A stretch of DNA of 6,131 nt from SOIA01 sp050116035 (GTDB taxonomy: Bacteria > Acidobacteriota > Aminicenantia > Aminicenantales > Aminicenantaceae), in assembly GCA_050116035.1 (NCBI GenBank), contig JASFPJ010000213.1, forward strand, positions 1-6,131, written 5' to 3'. The notes under the pieces are model-generated. The model worked only from the letters and a program-made list of their open reading frames with translations. It had not been told where the DNA came from and ran no database searches. Below are positions 1-5,726 of this stretch, piece by piece (position 1 is the first letter of the stretch; each line of letters opens with the position of its first letter). A program made the position numbers and the translations under genes.

Positions 1-632
1 ACTGGTTGTACAATTTTGAATGTGCCGTAATTTAGAATCTCATCTCCATTGGAGTTATAGCGGTGAATAGTCATCTTTCTCGCTTCTTCATCTGTAAACC
101 TTCTTTCAAAGTAAATAAAGTTGTTTTTGTCTGTTTTCATCTCCACATAGAGACGGTCAGGAAGCCTGAAACTATGGAGAAAAGCACCGTCTTTATCCAT
201 AATTATTACACAGGAATTTCTGCAATCCATGATGTAGATTTTTCCATCCGAACTAATATCAAAATACAAAAATCCAGAACTAAATTCGCCAGGTCCTTGC
301 CCTTGTCGTCCTATTGTGCGTTGGTATTTACCCTGTCTATCATAAACTTTAATACAAACATCTCTCCCATCTAAAACAAAAATCGAACCGTCTTCTGAGA
401 CATTGATAATTTGAGGTTGGTTGAACATATAATTTTCATCAACTTCCTCCTCCCCAATAGAAAGTTCTTCCTCAAGTTGATACGTTACTTGCTCATCACG
501 AGGATACTCAGGGTTTGTGATGATTTTCACACCATCTACTATTTCGGTTCTGACCGGATAGCTGGATTCTTTTGAGCATAAATTAGAAAGTAACATTAGG
601 ATAACTACTATCAAGATTTTAATATGACGCAT
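1..632 (-). CDS. 6-bladed beta-propeller lipoprotein, type A, C-terminus cut by window edge (gene 1)
   Basis: The ATG at 632 opens a frame that stays open to base 1, giving 210 codons before the window ends. AGGAGG at 641-646, 8 nt upstream, supports the start. Residues 1-18 are a hydrophobic signal peptide followed by Cys19, a probable lipidation site, but the -1 residue is Leu (SNLC), a poor lipobox. IVDGVKIITNP (31-41) matches the conserved N-terminal segment of its neighbours. LEEELSIGEE and DENYMF (53-70) closely match LEEDLSIGRE and DDNYMF of the gene at 1904-3067, making that its nearest paralog here. Blade-like repeats follow (GSIFVLDGRDVCIKVYDRQG, then GKIYIMD), with the signature GRQGQGPGEF at 108-117. 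Roughly half of the usual 380-400 residues is present. A binding or scaffold role outside the cytoplasm is inferred from the fold; the ligand is unknown. Confidence 0.88.
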   Translation of the reverse strand, partial: MRHIKILIVVILMLLSNLCSKESSYPVRTEIVDGVKIITNPEYPRDEQVTYQLEEELSIGEEEVDENYMFNQPQIINVSEDGSIFVLDGRDVCIKVYDRQGKYQRTIGRQGQGPGEFSSGFLYFDISSDGKIYIMDCRNSCVIIMDKDGAFLHSFRLPDRLYVEMKTDKNNFIYFERRFTDEEARKMTIHRYNSNGDEILNYGTFKIVQP

Positions 633-650
633 CTTTAATTCCTCCTATTT

Positions 651-667
651 ATTTTAGTCTTTTTCAA
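651..667 (-). promoter_or_regulatory. Degenerate copy of the array promoter module upstream of gene 1
   Basis: On the minus strand TTGAAA (662-667) is followed by AAGAC and then TAAAAT (651-656), placed 18 nt before the ATG. The other genes have TTGAAA, a 17-nt spacer and TAGAAT at 19 nt from the ATG. The sequence upstream (CCCGAA-AGCCCTAGC-TTCCTGAAG, 668-693) also aligns with the other copies, so this is the same module with about 12 nt missing between the boxes. A 5-nt spacer would not serve sigma70. Gene 1 may use another -35, or be read through from gene 2, which ends 90 nt upstream. Confidence 0.45.
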
Positions 668-722
668 TCTTCAGGAAGCTAGGGCTTTCGGGAATTTGGG
701 TTCCACTCGCCTTTTCTATTTA

Positions 723-1871
723 TCATTCCCACTTCATCGTATAAACTACAAATTTCTTATATCCGCTTTCTTTCTCTTCAATACAGTAGAGGAGGTCCTT
801 TCTAGAAATGGGCGGAAGATAGATCTGTGGCGGTGTGTCAACAATTCCGGTTACGCCAGCTCGAGCGATAAATACGCCCTCGAGATTGAAGATATCGCAC
901 ATGTATTCGCCGGGTCGGCTGCCCTTTTCATTCGTTATGACAAAAAGCCTTCCTTTCTCATCTACGAAAGCACACTGAAAGGGAGGAAAATATTCAGGAA
1001 AGTATGTCCTCTGTTTCCATGTTTCACTCATGCCTTCCGAGTGTTCTTCTATGTATTCATCCGAAATGCGCACTTTTCTGTAGTCTTTCCTAATCTTTCT
1101 CACCAGGTTCCCTTCCAGATCGTAGACGTTAATCTCATATCCTCTCTCTTCATTGCCGATGTAAATATTTCTTTTAGTGATGCTAAAGAGAAATCCAGTG
1201 TTAATGGCTTTTTGCTTCTTGCCTTTCAGGTAATTAGGGAATTTTACGCTGTCCAGTTCTTTTATCTGTTTGAAATCAGAGCTGGATAGGCTGAAGGGAT
1301 ACTGCATTATATAATCACTTTCAGGGTCGAAGACAGCACTGACTAAGAGATAATTCCCATTCTCCAGAGGAAATAAAGCTATAGTTGAGCCCTCCTGGGG
1401 AATGTTTTTAATAAAATCTCCTTCCTTAGTGAAGTAACAAAGCTTTCTTTGACCTGTATCCATGATGAACACCTCACCCTGGCTGGTGATAATCGGAAGA
1501 ATAGGCCCCTGAAGTTCACCAGGCCCTTGGCCCATGCGGCCGAAAGCTGTGACAAAATTTCCATTCCGGTCAAATCTGAGCATGAAATTTTCTTGAGATT
1601 TATCGTTCAGGAAATAAATATTCCCCTCCGTATCCACATCAAAATAAAAGATATTCGTTAATCCAGTCTCTACGATATTTTCTTTTTCTGTATCAATCGT
1701 GAATTCTTCCTCAAGATGAAGAGTACTCGGCTGTCCTTCAATTTTATACGGTTCCAGATGATTGACAATGACTTCGACTCCATTTTCCGTATACCTCTCT
1801 ATTTCTTCTTTTGCTGGTTTGCAGTAGAGGAATAAGAGAAGAATCAGACAAAGCCAGATTAGTTTTTTCAT
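723..1871 (-). CDS. 6-bladed beta-propeller lipoprotein, type B (gene 2)
   Basis: A 382-residue protein. The start is supported by GAGGG at 1876-1880, 4 nt before the ATG. Residues 1-16 are a hydrophobic signal peptide with Cys17 as probable lipid anchor; -1 is Tyr (FLYC), which is unusual. Type B hallmarks are IERYTENGVEVIVNHLEPY (24-42) and the C-terminal YTMKWE. Blade-like segments lie at about 77-111 (FDVDTEGNIYFLN, FDRNGNFVTAFG), 128-157, 231-264 (INVYDLEGNLVRKI) and 306-339. The signature GRMGQGPGEL is at 111-120. A polar, probably helical insert (about 265-290) leads to YFPEYFPPF, a motif shared with genes 3 and 4. The closest relative here is 3159-4313: both ends nearly match but the middle diverges. 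Only 32 nt separate it from gene 3 upstream and no promoter module is present, so it is probably cotranscribed with gene 3. Role inferred: secreted or surface binding module, ligand unknown. Confidence 0.9.
   Translation of the reverse strand: MKKLIWLCLILLLFLYCKPAKEEIERYTENGVEVIVNHLEPYKIEGQPSTLHLEEEFTIDTEKENIVETGLTNIFYFDVDTEGNIYFLNDKSQENFMLRFDRNGNFVTAFGRMGQGPGELQGPILPIITSQGEVFIMDTGQRKLCYFTKEGDFIKNIPQEGSTIALFPLENGNYLLVSAVFDPESDYIMQYPFSLSSSDFKQIKELDSVKFPNYLKGKKQKAINTGFLFSITKRNIYIGNEERGYEINVYDLEGNLVRKIRKDYRKVRISDEYIEEHSEGMSETWKQRTYFPEYFPPFQCAFVDEKGRLFVITNEKGSRPGEYMCDIFNLEGVFIARAGVTGIVDTPPQIYLPPISRKDLLYCIEEKESGYKKFVVYTMKWE
1745..1783. repeat. 39-nt exact repeat, copy 1 (in gene 2)
   Basis: Identical base for base to 4178-4216 in gene 4. 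It encodes part of the segment GVEVIVNHLEPY. The surrounding 100 or so bases also match with few changes. Identity at synonymous sites points to recent duplication or gene conversion, not only protein constraint. Confidence 0.9.
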
Positions 1872-1903
1872 CTTTCCCTCGAATTTTTTATTGAGATTAA
1901 GTA

Positions 1904-3067
1904 TTAAATCCCTGTTTTGATTTTATCCCAGTTTTTAATCCTGAATCGTTTGACAAAGACTTCTCCGGTGTCTTCGTTTTCGACACGTGTGTAAAAAAAG
2001 CCATCCTTGATCGCGAATGGGGTCAGAGGACAGACAGTTCTGTAGAGATAATAGCCATCCTTGCTGAACACATCGAATGTCTTTTCTACATCTTTAATTC
2101 GAATGGCACTTGTTTTCTGGGCATATATCCTGTCTTCACTGTCTGTGAATATTGAATAAAAGAAAGGTTTATACTCAGGAACATTTCCTCTTTTGTGTTT
2201 TTGCCTCTCTTCAACTGAAAAACTTTGATATGGCTCTTCTTTTTTAATTTTTGTTTGCAGTTTTCCTTCCAAGTCAATCACATTCAATTCGTATTCTTTG
2301 GAATAGCCGTATATAACATTTTGTTCTCCGAGCAGAGAAAGATGTAAATCATATTCTTCTCCAGTACCTATCGAAAGGGTAGCACCACCTTCTAATCTTT
2401 CTTGATAAAGGTCAAATGAAAATCTATCAAATGTTTCTGCAATTTGGCCTTTATCGTTAATCTTTACCAAAGCTTTGTATAAATCAGCAGTTGCTTCATC
2501 ATCGCCTTCCCGGTCAAAACAATATCCCCATAATATTCCACTCGAATCAATCACTAAGTCATGGTAGTACTTTTCAAAAGGGATATCTTTATCCAGATAA
2601 TGACCGTCCTTATCAAAGACTACGAGCTTCATCATATCTTTGACGCCAATGATTCCTCTTTTGTCAGCCAGCAACAATTCAATGGGCCTTTGGTACTCAC
2701 CTGGTCCCTGTCCCTGCCTGCCTATCGTACAGAGAAAGTTGCCATTTCGGTCAAATTTTTGAACTCTGATATTTCCTCGCTCAAAAACATAGATATTCCC
2801 GTCACCGTCAACTTTGATATCAATAATTCGAAAGAACATGTAATTATCATCGTCTTCTCTCCCGATGCTCAAATCTTCTTCCAGATCAAACACGAGTTCA
2901 CCGTATAGGGGCTCATCTGGATTCGTGACGACTGTCACTCCATTGACCTCCTCTATTGTTCCTTTCCATTCGGGTTTTGGCTCAGCTTTTGGCCCTCCAC
3001 AAGAAAAAAACAGCAGAAAGACTGTAAGAGACAGAAAGAATGTGAATATTCTATTTTTGTTTTTCAT
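1904..3067 (-). CDS. 6-bladed beta-propeller lipoprotein, type A (gene 3)
   Basis: A 387-residue protein from the ATG at 3067. The frame stays open upstream to a TTG at 3115, which would add 16 residues, but that TTG is the first half of a -35 box and GGGAGGG lies just before the ATG, so the inner start is chosen. Residues 1-22 form a classic lipoprotein signal (FFLSLTVFLLFFSC) with Cys23 followed by GG. A Pro/Lys-rich linker precedes EWKGTIEEVNGVTVVTNP (33-50). Blade-like units include GNIYVFERGNIRVQKFDRNG (90-109), the signature GRQGQGPGEY (116-125), LVVFDKDGHYLDKDI and LNVIDLEGKLQTKI. A charged stretch (EERQKHKRG) then leads to NVPEYKPFF, the conserved distal motif. The nearest relatives here are gene 1 (LEEDLSIG, DNYMF) and, for signal peptide and leader, gene 5. 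Probably the first gene of a 3-2 transcript. Ligand unknown. Confidence 0.92.
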   Translation of the reverse strand: MKNKNRIFTFFLSLTVFLLFFSCGGPKAEPKPEWKGTIEEVNGVTVVTNPDEPLYGELVFDLEEDLSIGREDDDNYMFFRIIDIKVDGDGNIYVFERGNIRVQKFDRNGNFLCTIGRQGQGPGEYQRPIELLLADKRGIIGVKDMMKLVVFDKDGHYLDKDIPFEKYYHDLVIDSSGILWGYCFDREGDDEATADLYKALVKINDKGQIAETFDRFSFDLYQERLEGGATLSIGTGEEYDLHLSLLGEQNVIYGYSKEYELNVIDLEGKLQTKIKKEEPYQSFSVEERQKHKRGNVPEYKPFFYSIFTDSEDRIYAQKTSAIRIKDVEKTFDVFSKDGYYLYRTVCPLTPFAIKDGFFYTRVENEDTGEVFVKRFRIKNWDKIKTGI

Positions 3068-3092
3068 TTTTCCCTCCCTAATAAAAATTCTA
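3053..3092. repeat. 40-nt exact repeat, copy 1 (start region of gene 3)
   Basis: Identical to 5610-5649. It covers the first codons of gene 3, the ATG, the ribosome site and the -10 box, so regulatory and coding sequence were duplicated together. The subset 3081-3098 also recurs exactly upstream of gene 4 (4327-4344, 18 nt). Confidence 0.92.
3072..3078 (-). promoter_or_regulatory. Ribosome binding site that fixes the start of gene 3
   Basis: GGGAGGG on the minus strand, 4 nt before the ATG at 3067. It sits inside the extended reading frame (as REG) and decides for the inner ATG over the upstream TTG at 3115. Confidence 0.85.
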
Positions 3093-3115
3093 ACTCGCTC
3101 TAGCGCCCTTTTCAA
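3087..3115 (-). promoter_or_regulatory. sigma70-like promoter of gene 3
   Basis: Minus strand: -35 TTGAAA (3110-3115), 17-nt spacer, -10 TAGAAT (3087-3092). Both boxes match consensus at 4-5 of 6 positions and the spacing is ideal. The same arrangement recurs upstream of genes 4 and 5. The predicted transcription start falls near 3079-3080, leaving a leader of only about 12 nt that begins at the ribosome site. Upstream, CTCCTGAAG (3132-3140) and CCCTGGC are also conserved between copies. Predicted by pattern only. Confidence 0.72.
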
Positions 3116-3124
3116 CCCAGAAAC

Positions 3125-3156
3125 GCCAGGGCTTCAGGAGTATTTAACGACCTGGC
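3125..3156 (-). other. Small inverted repeat after gene 4
   Basis: GCCAGG and CCTGGC arms (6 bp, 20-nt loop) lie just after the stop of gene 4. The loop contains CTCCTGAAG. There is no T-run, so it is not a standard intrinsic terminator. A similarly placed inverted repeat with different arm bases occurs at 4370-4395. Confidence 0.35.
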
Positions 3157-3158
3157 CC

Positions 3159-4313
3159 TTATTCCCATTTCATCCTATAAACCACTAATTCCTTGTAACC
3201 GCTCTCTTTCTCTCGGATACAGTAGATGCGGTTGTTTTTGGCTTTTGCAGGGAAAGGCCTGTACATCCCTGCGTAATTGTCTAAGCTCATTTTACCGATA
3301 AAAATGCCATCAGGATTGAAAATATCAAAAACAAATTCCCGAGGATTCTCGCCAATTTCGTAAGTCATCACGAACAGCCACCCAGTCTCATCAGCAAAGA
3401 GATCATAAAATGCGGGCCAGTATTCCGGAAAGTATACTTTTGCAGGCGGTGGTGGAATCCCCCTTTTTTTCATATCCTCCCTTAGTTTTAGTCTTTCTTT
3501 TTTGTATTCATCGCTTATTTTTATAGGTTCATAATCTTTTTTAATTATCCTCTTTAAATCTCCTTCTGAATCATACACCCAAACTTCATACGGCTGGCTT
3601 TTTTTCCCGATATAAATGTTTTCTTCTGTCGCACAAGAGACATGACGCTCATAAGCAAATGTAGAGCCGTCTCCCTGTATTCCTTGTTTCTCGATTTCTT
3701 TAATTTTTTCAAAAGAAGGATTGAATATACTCCAAACCATTTGTCCGGTTCCAGGACCTGATGAATATGTCTTAAAAGCAAAAAAATTCTCATTTTCCAT
3801 TTGTACAAGGCCAGGCAAATTCGGAAGAGAAGATATCTCTTTAATTAAATTGCCATTACTGCTCAGAACAAGAAGTTTCGGCTCCATAAAATTTTGAATG
3901 ATAATCTCACCCCGATTATTGATGGCCATTACATAAGCATTATTGATCTCACCAGGGCCTCGGCCTCTTCTGCCGAAAGCATCTGCAAAATTTCCATTTT
4001 CATCAAACTTAAAAATGCCATTTTCAATATTTCTGTTGTATAGACAATAGATGTTTCCCTTGGAATCCACATCAAAAGTATCCATATCCTCTAGTCCTTT
4101 CTCTACGACAGACTCTTTTTCTGTGTCAATTGTGAATTCTTCCTCGAGATGAAGGGTATTCAGCTGTCCTTCAATCCTATACGGTTCCAGATGATTGACA
4201 ATGACTTCGACTCCATCTTCCATGTATCTTTCTATTTTTTCTTGTTTGGGTCCGCAGGATATGATTAATGCAATCAAAAAGAAAGAAATAAGAATTGAAT
4301 TGAAATTTCTCAT
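3159..4313 (-). CDS. 6-bladed beta-propeller lipoprotein, type B (gene 4)
   Basis: A 384-residue protein. Its ATG at 4313 is preceded by GGGGG (4319-4323). The signal peptide (1-19) ends in a good lipobox, ALIISC, with Cys20 then GPK. Type B features are IERYMEDGVEVIVNHLEPY (27-45) and the ending YRMKWE. Over residues 25-74 it matches gene 2 (22-71) at 41 of 50 positions by hand count. Blade-like units include FDVDSKGNIYCLYN (80-93), FKFDENGNFADAFG, the signature GRRGRGPGEI (114-123), VWVYDSEGDLKRI (about 244-256) and FDIFNPDGIFIGKM (about 329-342). A charged insert with a four-proline run (RGIPPPPAK, about 274-282) precedes VYFPEYWPAF. It is longer than the insert in gene 2. The gene has its own promoter module. 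Probably a periplasmic or surface binding protein; target unknown. Confidence 0.92.
   Translation of the reverse strand: MRNFNSILISFFLIALIISCGPKQEKIERYMEDGVEVIVNHLEPYRIEGQLNTLHLEEEFTIDTEKESVVEKGLEDMDTFDVDSKGNIYCLYNRNIENGIFKFDENGNFADAFGRRGRGPGEINNAYVMAINNRGEIIIQNFMEPKLLVLSSNGNLIKEISSLPNLPGLVQMENENFFAFKTYSSGPGTGQMVWSIFNPSFEKIKEIEKQGIQGDGSTFAYERHVSCATEENIYIGKKSQPYEVWVYDSEGDLKRIIKKDYEPIKISDEYKKERLKLREDMKKRGIPPPPAKVYFPEYWPAFYDLFADETGWLFVMTYEIGENPREFVFDIFNPDGIFIGKMSLDNYAGMYRPFPAKAKNNRIYCIREKESGYKELVVYRMKWE
4178..4216. repeat. 39-nt exact repeat, copy 2 (in gene 4)
   Basis: Identical to 1745-1783 in gene 2. It encodes the same stretch of the N-terminal conserved segment. The two copies are about 2.4 kb apart in direct orientation and could support recombination between the genes. 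Confidence 0.9.
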
Positions 4314-4332
4314 TTTATCCCCCTATATAAAA

Positions 4333-4361
4333 ATTCTAACTCGCCCTGCATTCTTTTTCAA
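4333..4361 (-). promoter_or_regulatory. sigma70-like promoter of gene 4
   Basis: Minus strand: TTGAAA (4356-4361), 17-nt spacer, TAGAAT (4333-4338), followed by TTTTATATAGGGGG and the ATG at 4313. The -10 region and adjoining spacer (GCGAGT) are identical to those of gene 3, while the rest of the spacer differs. CTCCTGAAG at 4378-4386 is the conserved upstream motif. Here the protein belongs to type B, so the module is shared across both types. Confidence 0.72.
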
Positions 4362-4369
4362 TGTAGAGT

Positions 4370-4400
4370 AGCCAAGACTTCAGGAGGATTTGGCTTTTTT
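4370..4400 (+). terminator. Weak terminator-like hairpin reading on the plus strand
   Basis: AGCCAA (4370-4375) pairs with TTGGCT (4390-4395) around a 14-nt loop, and the second arm runs into TTTTTT (4395-4400). This would stop plus-strand (antisense) transcription; no plus-strand gene is present. On the minus strand it lacks a T-run. The stem is short, so it may be chance, or part of the inverted-repeat pattern seen in neighbouring gaps. Confidence 0.25.
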
Positions 4401-4442
4401 ATGGGGTCAGCTCAATTTTCTCGGCTAAGTCCAAGTGGTTTG

Positions 4443-5624
4443 TCAGTATCCTAATCGAAAAGTAATGACTTTGTGATATTCATTTCTATCTATAGCATAA
4501 AAAAGGTCATTCGAATCCATGCAACGAACATCGTAATCAAGATTTTCTCCGAGATTTGAGTAATATAAAAATTTCCCCTCTGAATCGAAGAACTCAACTC
4601 CAAATTCCCGAATATCTTTTGATTTTCGAATACTCAGAAAATTCACCATGTGACCATCAGACAATTGAAATATGCCCAGGGAATTTTGGAAAGACTTACC
4701 GAAAAAGGCTATTCCTCGTCCAAATGTTTTAACATCATAATCTTGATATTTTGGGTCACTTTGCATATTCACAGCTTTATTCACATCATGGAATACTAGA
4801 ATTTCATATGGCTTTTTAATGTCTGACTCTCTGCTTATTATTTTTTCTAACTTTTTATTTTCGCAGATAAGAATCTGATTATCGTAATAATATTTTGTGT
4901 AAAGAATATCTCCATTGTTTTGAAAAAAGCAATTTCCGGTATAAAAACCTAGCTGGATCTCCTCGAATTCCTTGTTATCAATAAATTCATAATCTATGTA
5001 TGATTCTGTTATATTCCAATCCTGATTAAACTCATGAAATAATTTTAAGCTATTGCCCAACTGGCCTAAGACTACATAGGTACCATTTGTGGAAAATATT
5101 TTGGACGGTGCAATCCATGAATCCTTTATCAGCTCTTTCGTTGTTTTTATGAGTTCTCCATTATCTGAGAAAATGGAAATCCGCCCTAACATGGCATCAT
5201 AAGCAATCAACTCATCATGGCTATTAACCGAAACAATACCAACGCTTTGAAACTCACCAGGCCCCTGACCTCTTCGGCCGAGAGTCAAAAGATATTCACC
5301 ATCCTTGTTGAATTTTCGAACCTCGTTCAACCGTCTATCCGCCACATATATATCACCCTTACTATTTACCGCAACGTCAGAAATATAATCAAAGAGAAAT
5401 TCTTCAGGTCCATCTAATTCTCCTATTTGCCGTTCTTGAATAATTGTAACATTGGCTTTCTCTTTTGAATCCCAAAGCCCTTCCTTCGGATTCTTAACAA
5501 CCGTAACTCCATCCACTTCCTCTATCGTCCCTTTCCATTTAGCTTTTGGCGCTCTACAGGAAAAAAGCAGCATGAAGACTGACAGAAACAGAAAGATTGT
5601 GAGGATCCCATTTTTGTTTTTCAT
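4443..5624 (-). CDS. 6-bladed beta-propeller lipoprotein, type A, divergent distal half (gene 5)
   Basis: A 393-residue protein from the ATG at 5624. As in gene 3, the frame extends 16 codons to a TTG (5672) that is the -35 box, so the inner ATG with GGGAGGG is preferred. The signal peptide nearly equals that of gene 3 and ends LLFSC, with Cys23 followed by Arg. KWKGTIEEVDGVTVVKNP (29-46) is the type A segment. Blades begin with ISDVAVNSKGDIYVADRRLN (81-100) and FNKDGEYLLTLG, then the signature GRRGQGPGEF at 116-125, the same residue numbers as in gene 3. IAYDAMLGRISIFSDNGELI is the next unit. The distal half is rich in aromatic residues and Asn, and lacks the helical insert and PEY-x-P motif of genes 2-4; GVEFFDSEGKFLYYS near the end is blade-like. 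Probably a lipid-anchored binding module; ligand unknown. Confidence 0.92.
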   Translation of the reverse strand: MKNKNGILTIFLFLSVFMLLFSCRAPKAKWKGTIEEVDGVTVVKNPKEGLWDSKEKANVTIIQERQIGELDGPEEFLFDYISDVAVNSKGDIYVADRRLNEVRKFNKDGEYLLTLGRRGQGPGEFQSVGIVSVNSHDELIAYDAMLGRISIFSDNGELIKTTKELIKDSWIAPSKIFSTNGTYVVLGQLGNSLKLFHEFNQDWNITESYIDYEFIDNKEFEEIQLGFYTGNCFFQNNGDILYTKYYYDNQILICENKKLEKIISRESDIKKPYEILVFHDVNKAVNMQSDPKYQDYDVKTFGRGIAFFGKSFQNSLGIFQLSDGHMVNFLSIRKSKDIREFGVEFFDSEGKFLYYSNLGENLDYDVRCMDSNDLFYAIDRNEYHKVITFRLGY

Positions 5625-5649
5625 TTTTCCCTCCCTAATAAAAATTCTA
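5610..5649. repeat. 40-nt exact repeat, copy 2 (start region of gene 5)
   Basis: Identical to 3053-3092. It spans the first codons, the ATG, the ribosome site and the -10 box of gene 5. The identity stops one base beyond the -10 box, where the two spacers diverge. Confidence 0.92.
5629..5635 (-). promoter_or_regulatory. Ribosome binding site that fixes the start of gene 5
   Basis: GGGAGGG on the minus strand, 4 nt before the ATG at 5624, with spacing and flanks the same as in gene 3. It favours this ATG over the TTG at 5672. Confidence 0.85.
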
Positions 5650-5672
5650 GCTTCTCTGAGTTTGTTTTTCAA
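5644..5672 (-). promoter_or_regulatory. sigma70-like promoter of gene 5
   Basis: Minus strand: TTGAAA (5667-5672), 17-nt spacer, TAGAAT (5644-5649). The spacer differs from those of genes 3 and 4 at most positions, yet its length and both boxes are kept, which is what a functional promoter would show. The upstream block (ATCCTCAT, CCCTTG, TTTCCTAAGG; 5673-5696) is a diverged form of the conserved motif. Confidence 0.72.
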
Positions 5673-5681
5673 CCTTAGGAA

Positions 5682-5706
5682 ACAAGGGATGAGGATTTCA
5701 GCTTGC
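5682..5706 (-). other. Very short inverted repeat after gene 6
   Basis: CAAG and CTTG arms plus one G-T pair enclose a 15-nt loop holding ATCCTCAT, the counterpart of CTCCTGAAG in other gaps. On its own it is too short to mean much. It is listed because two other gaps have an inverted repeat at the matching place. Confidence 0.2.
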
Positions 5707-5726
5707 AGGAAGTGGGATGATTAGGC

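Noticed and set aside
696..1289. A 197-codon open frame on the plus strand opposite gene 2.
   Set aside because: It lies antisense to a clearly conserved paralog, lacks a ribosome site, and its translation has no recognisable domain. It is a shadow frame, as are the shorter plus-strand frames.
3068..3115. N-terminal extension of gene 3 from a TTG start.
   Set aside because: The TTG belongs to the -35 box and the ribosome site lies downstream of it; the identical layout in gene 5 confirms the inner ATG.
3067..3159. One polycistronic operon covering all six genes.
   Set aside because: Same strand and small gaps would fit, but three gaps carry well-formed promoters with ideal spacing. Read-through may still occur; only 3-to-2 looks firmly coupled (32-nt gap, no promoter module).
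4387..4442. Extra sequence in the gap between genes 5 and 4 as a mobile-element remnant.
   Set aside because: It is only about 56 nt, with no terminal inverted repeats, target duplication or similarity to other parts of the window.
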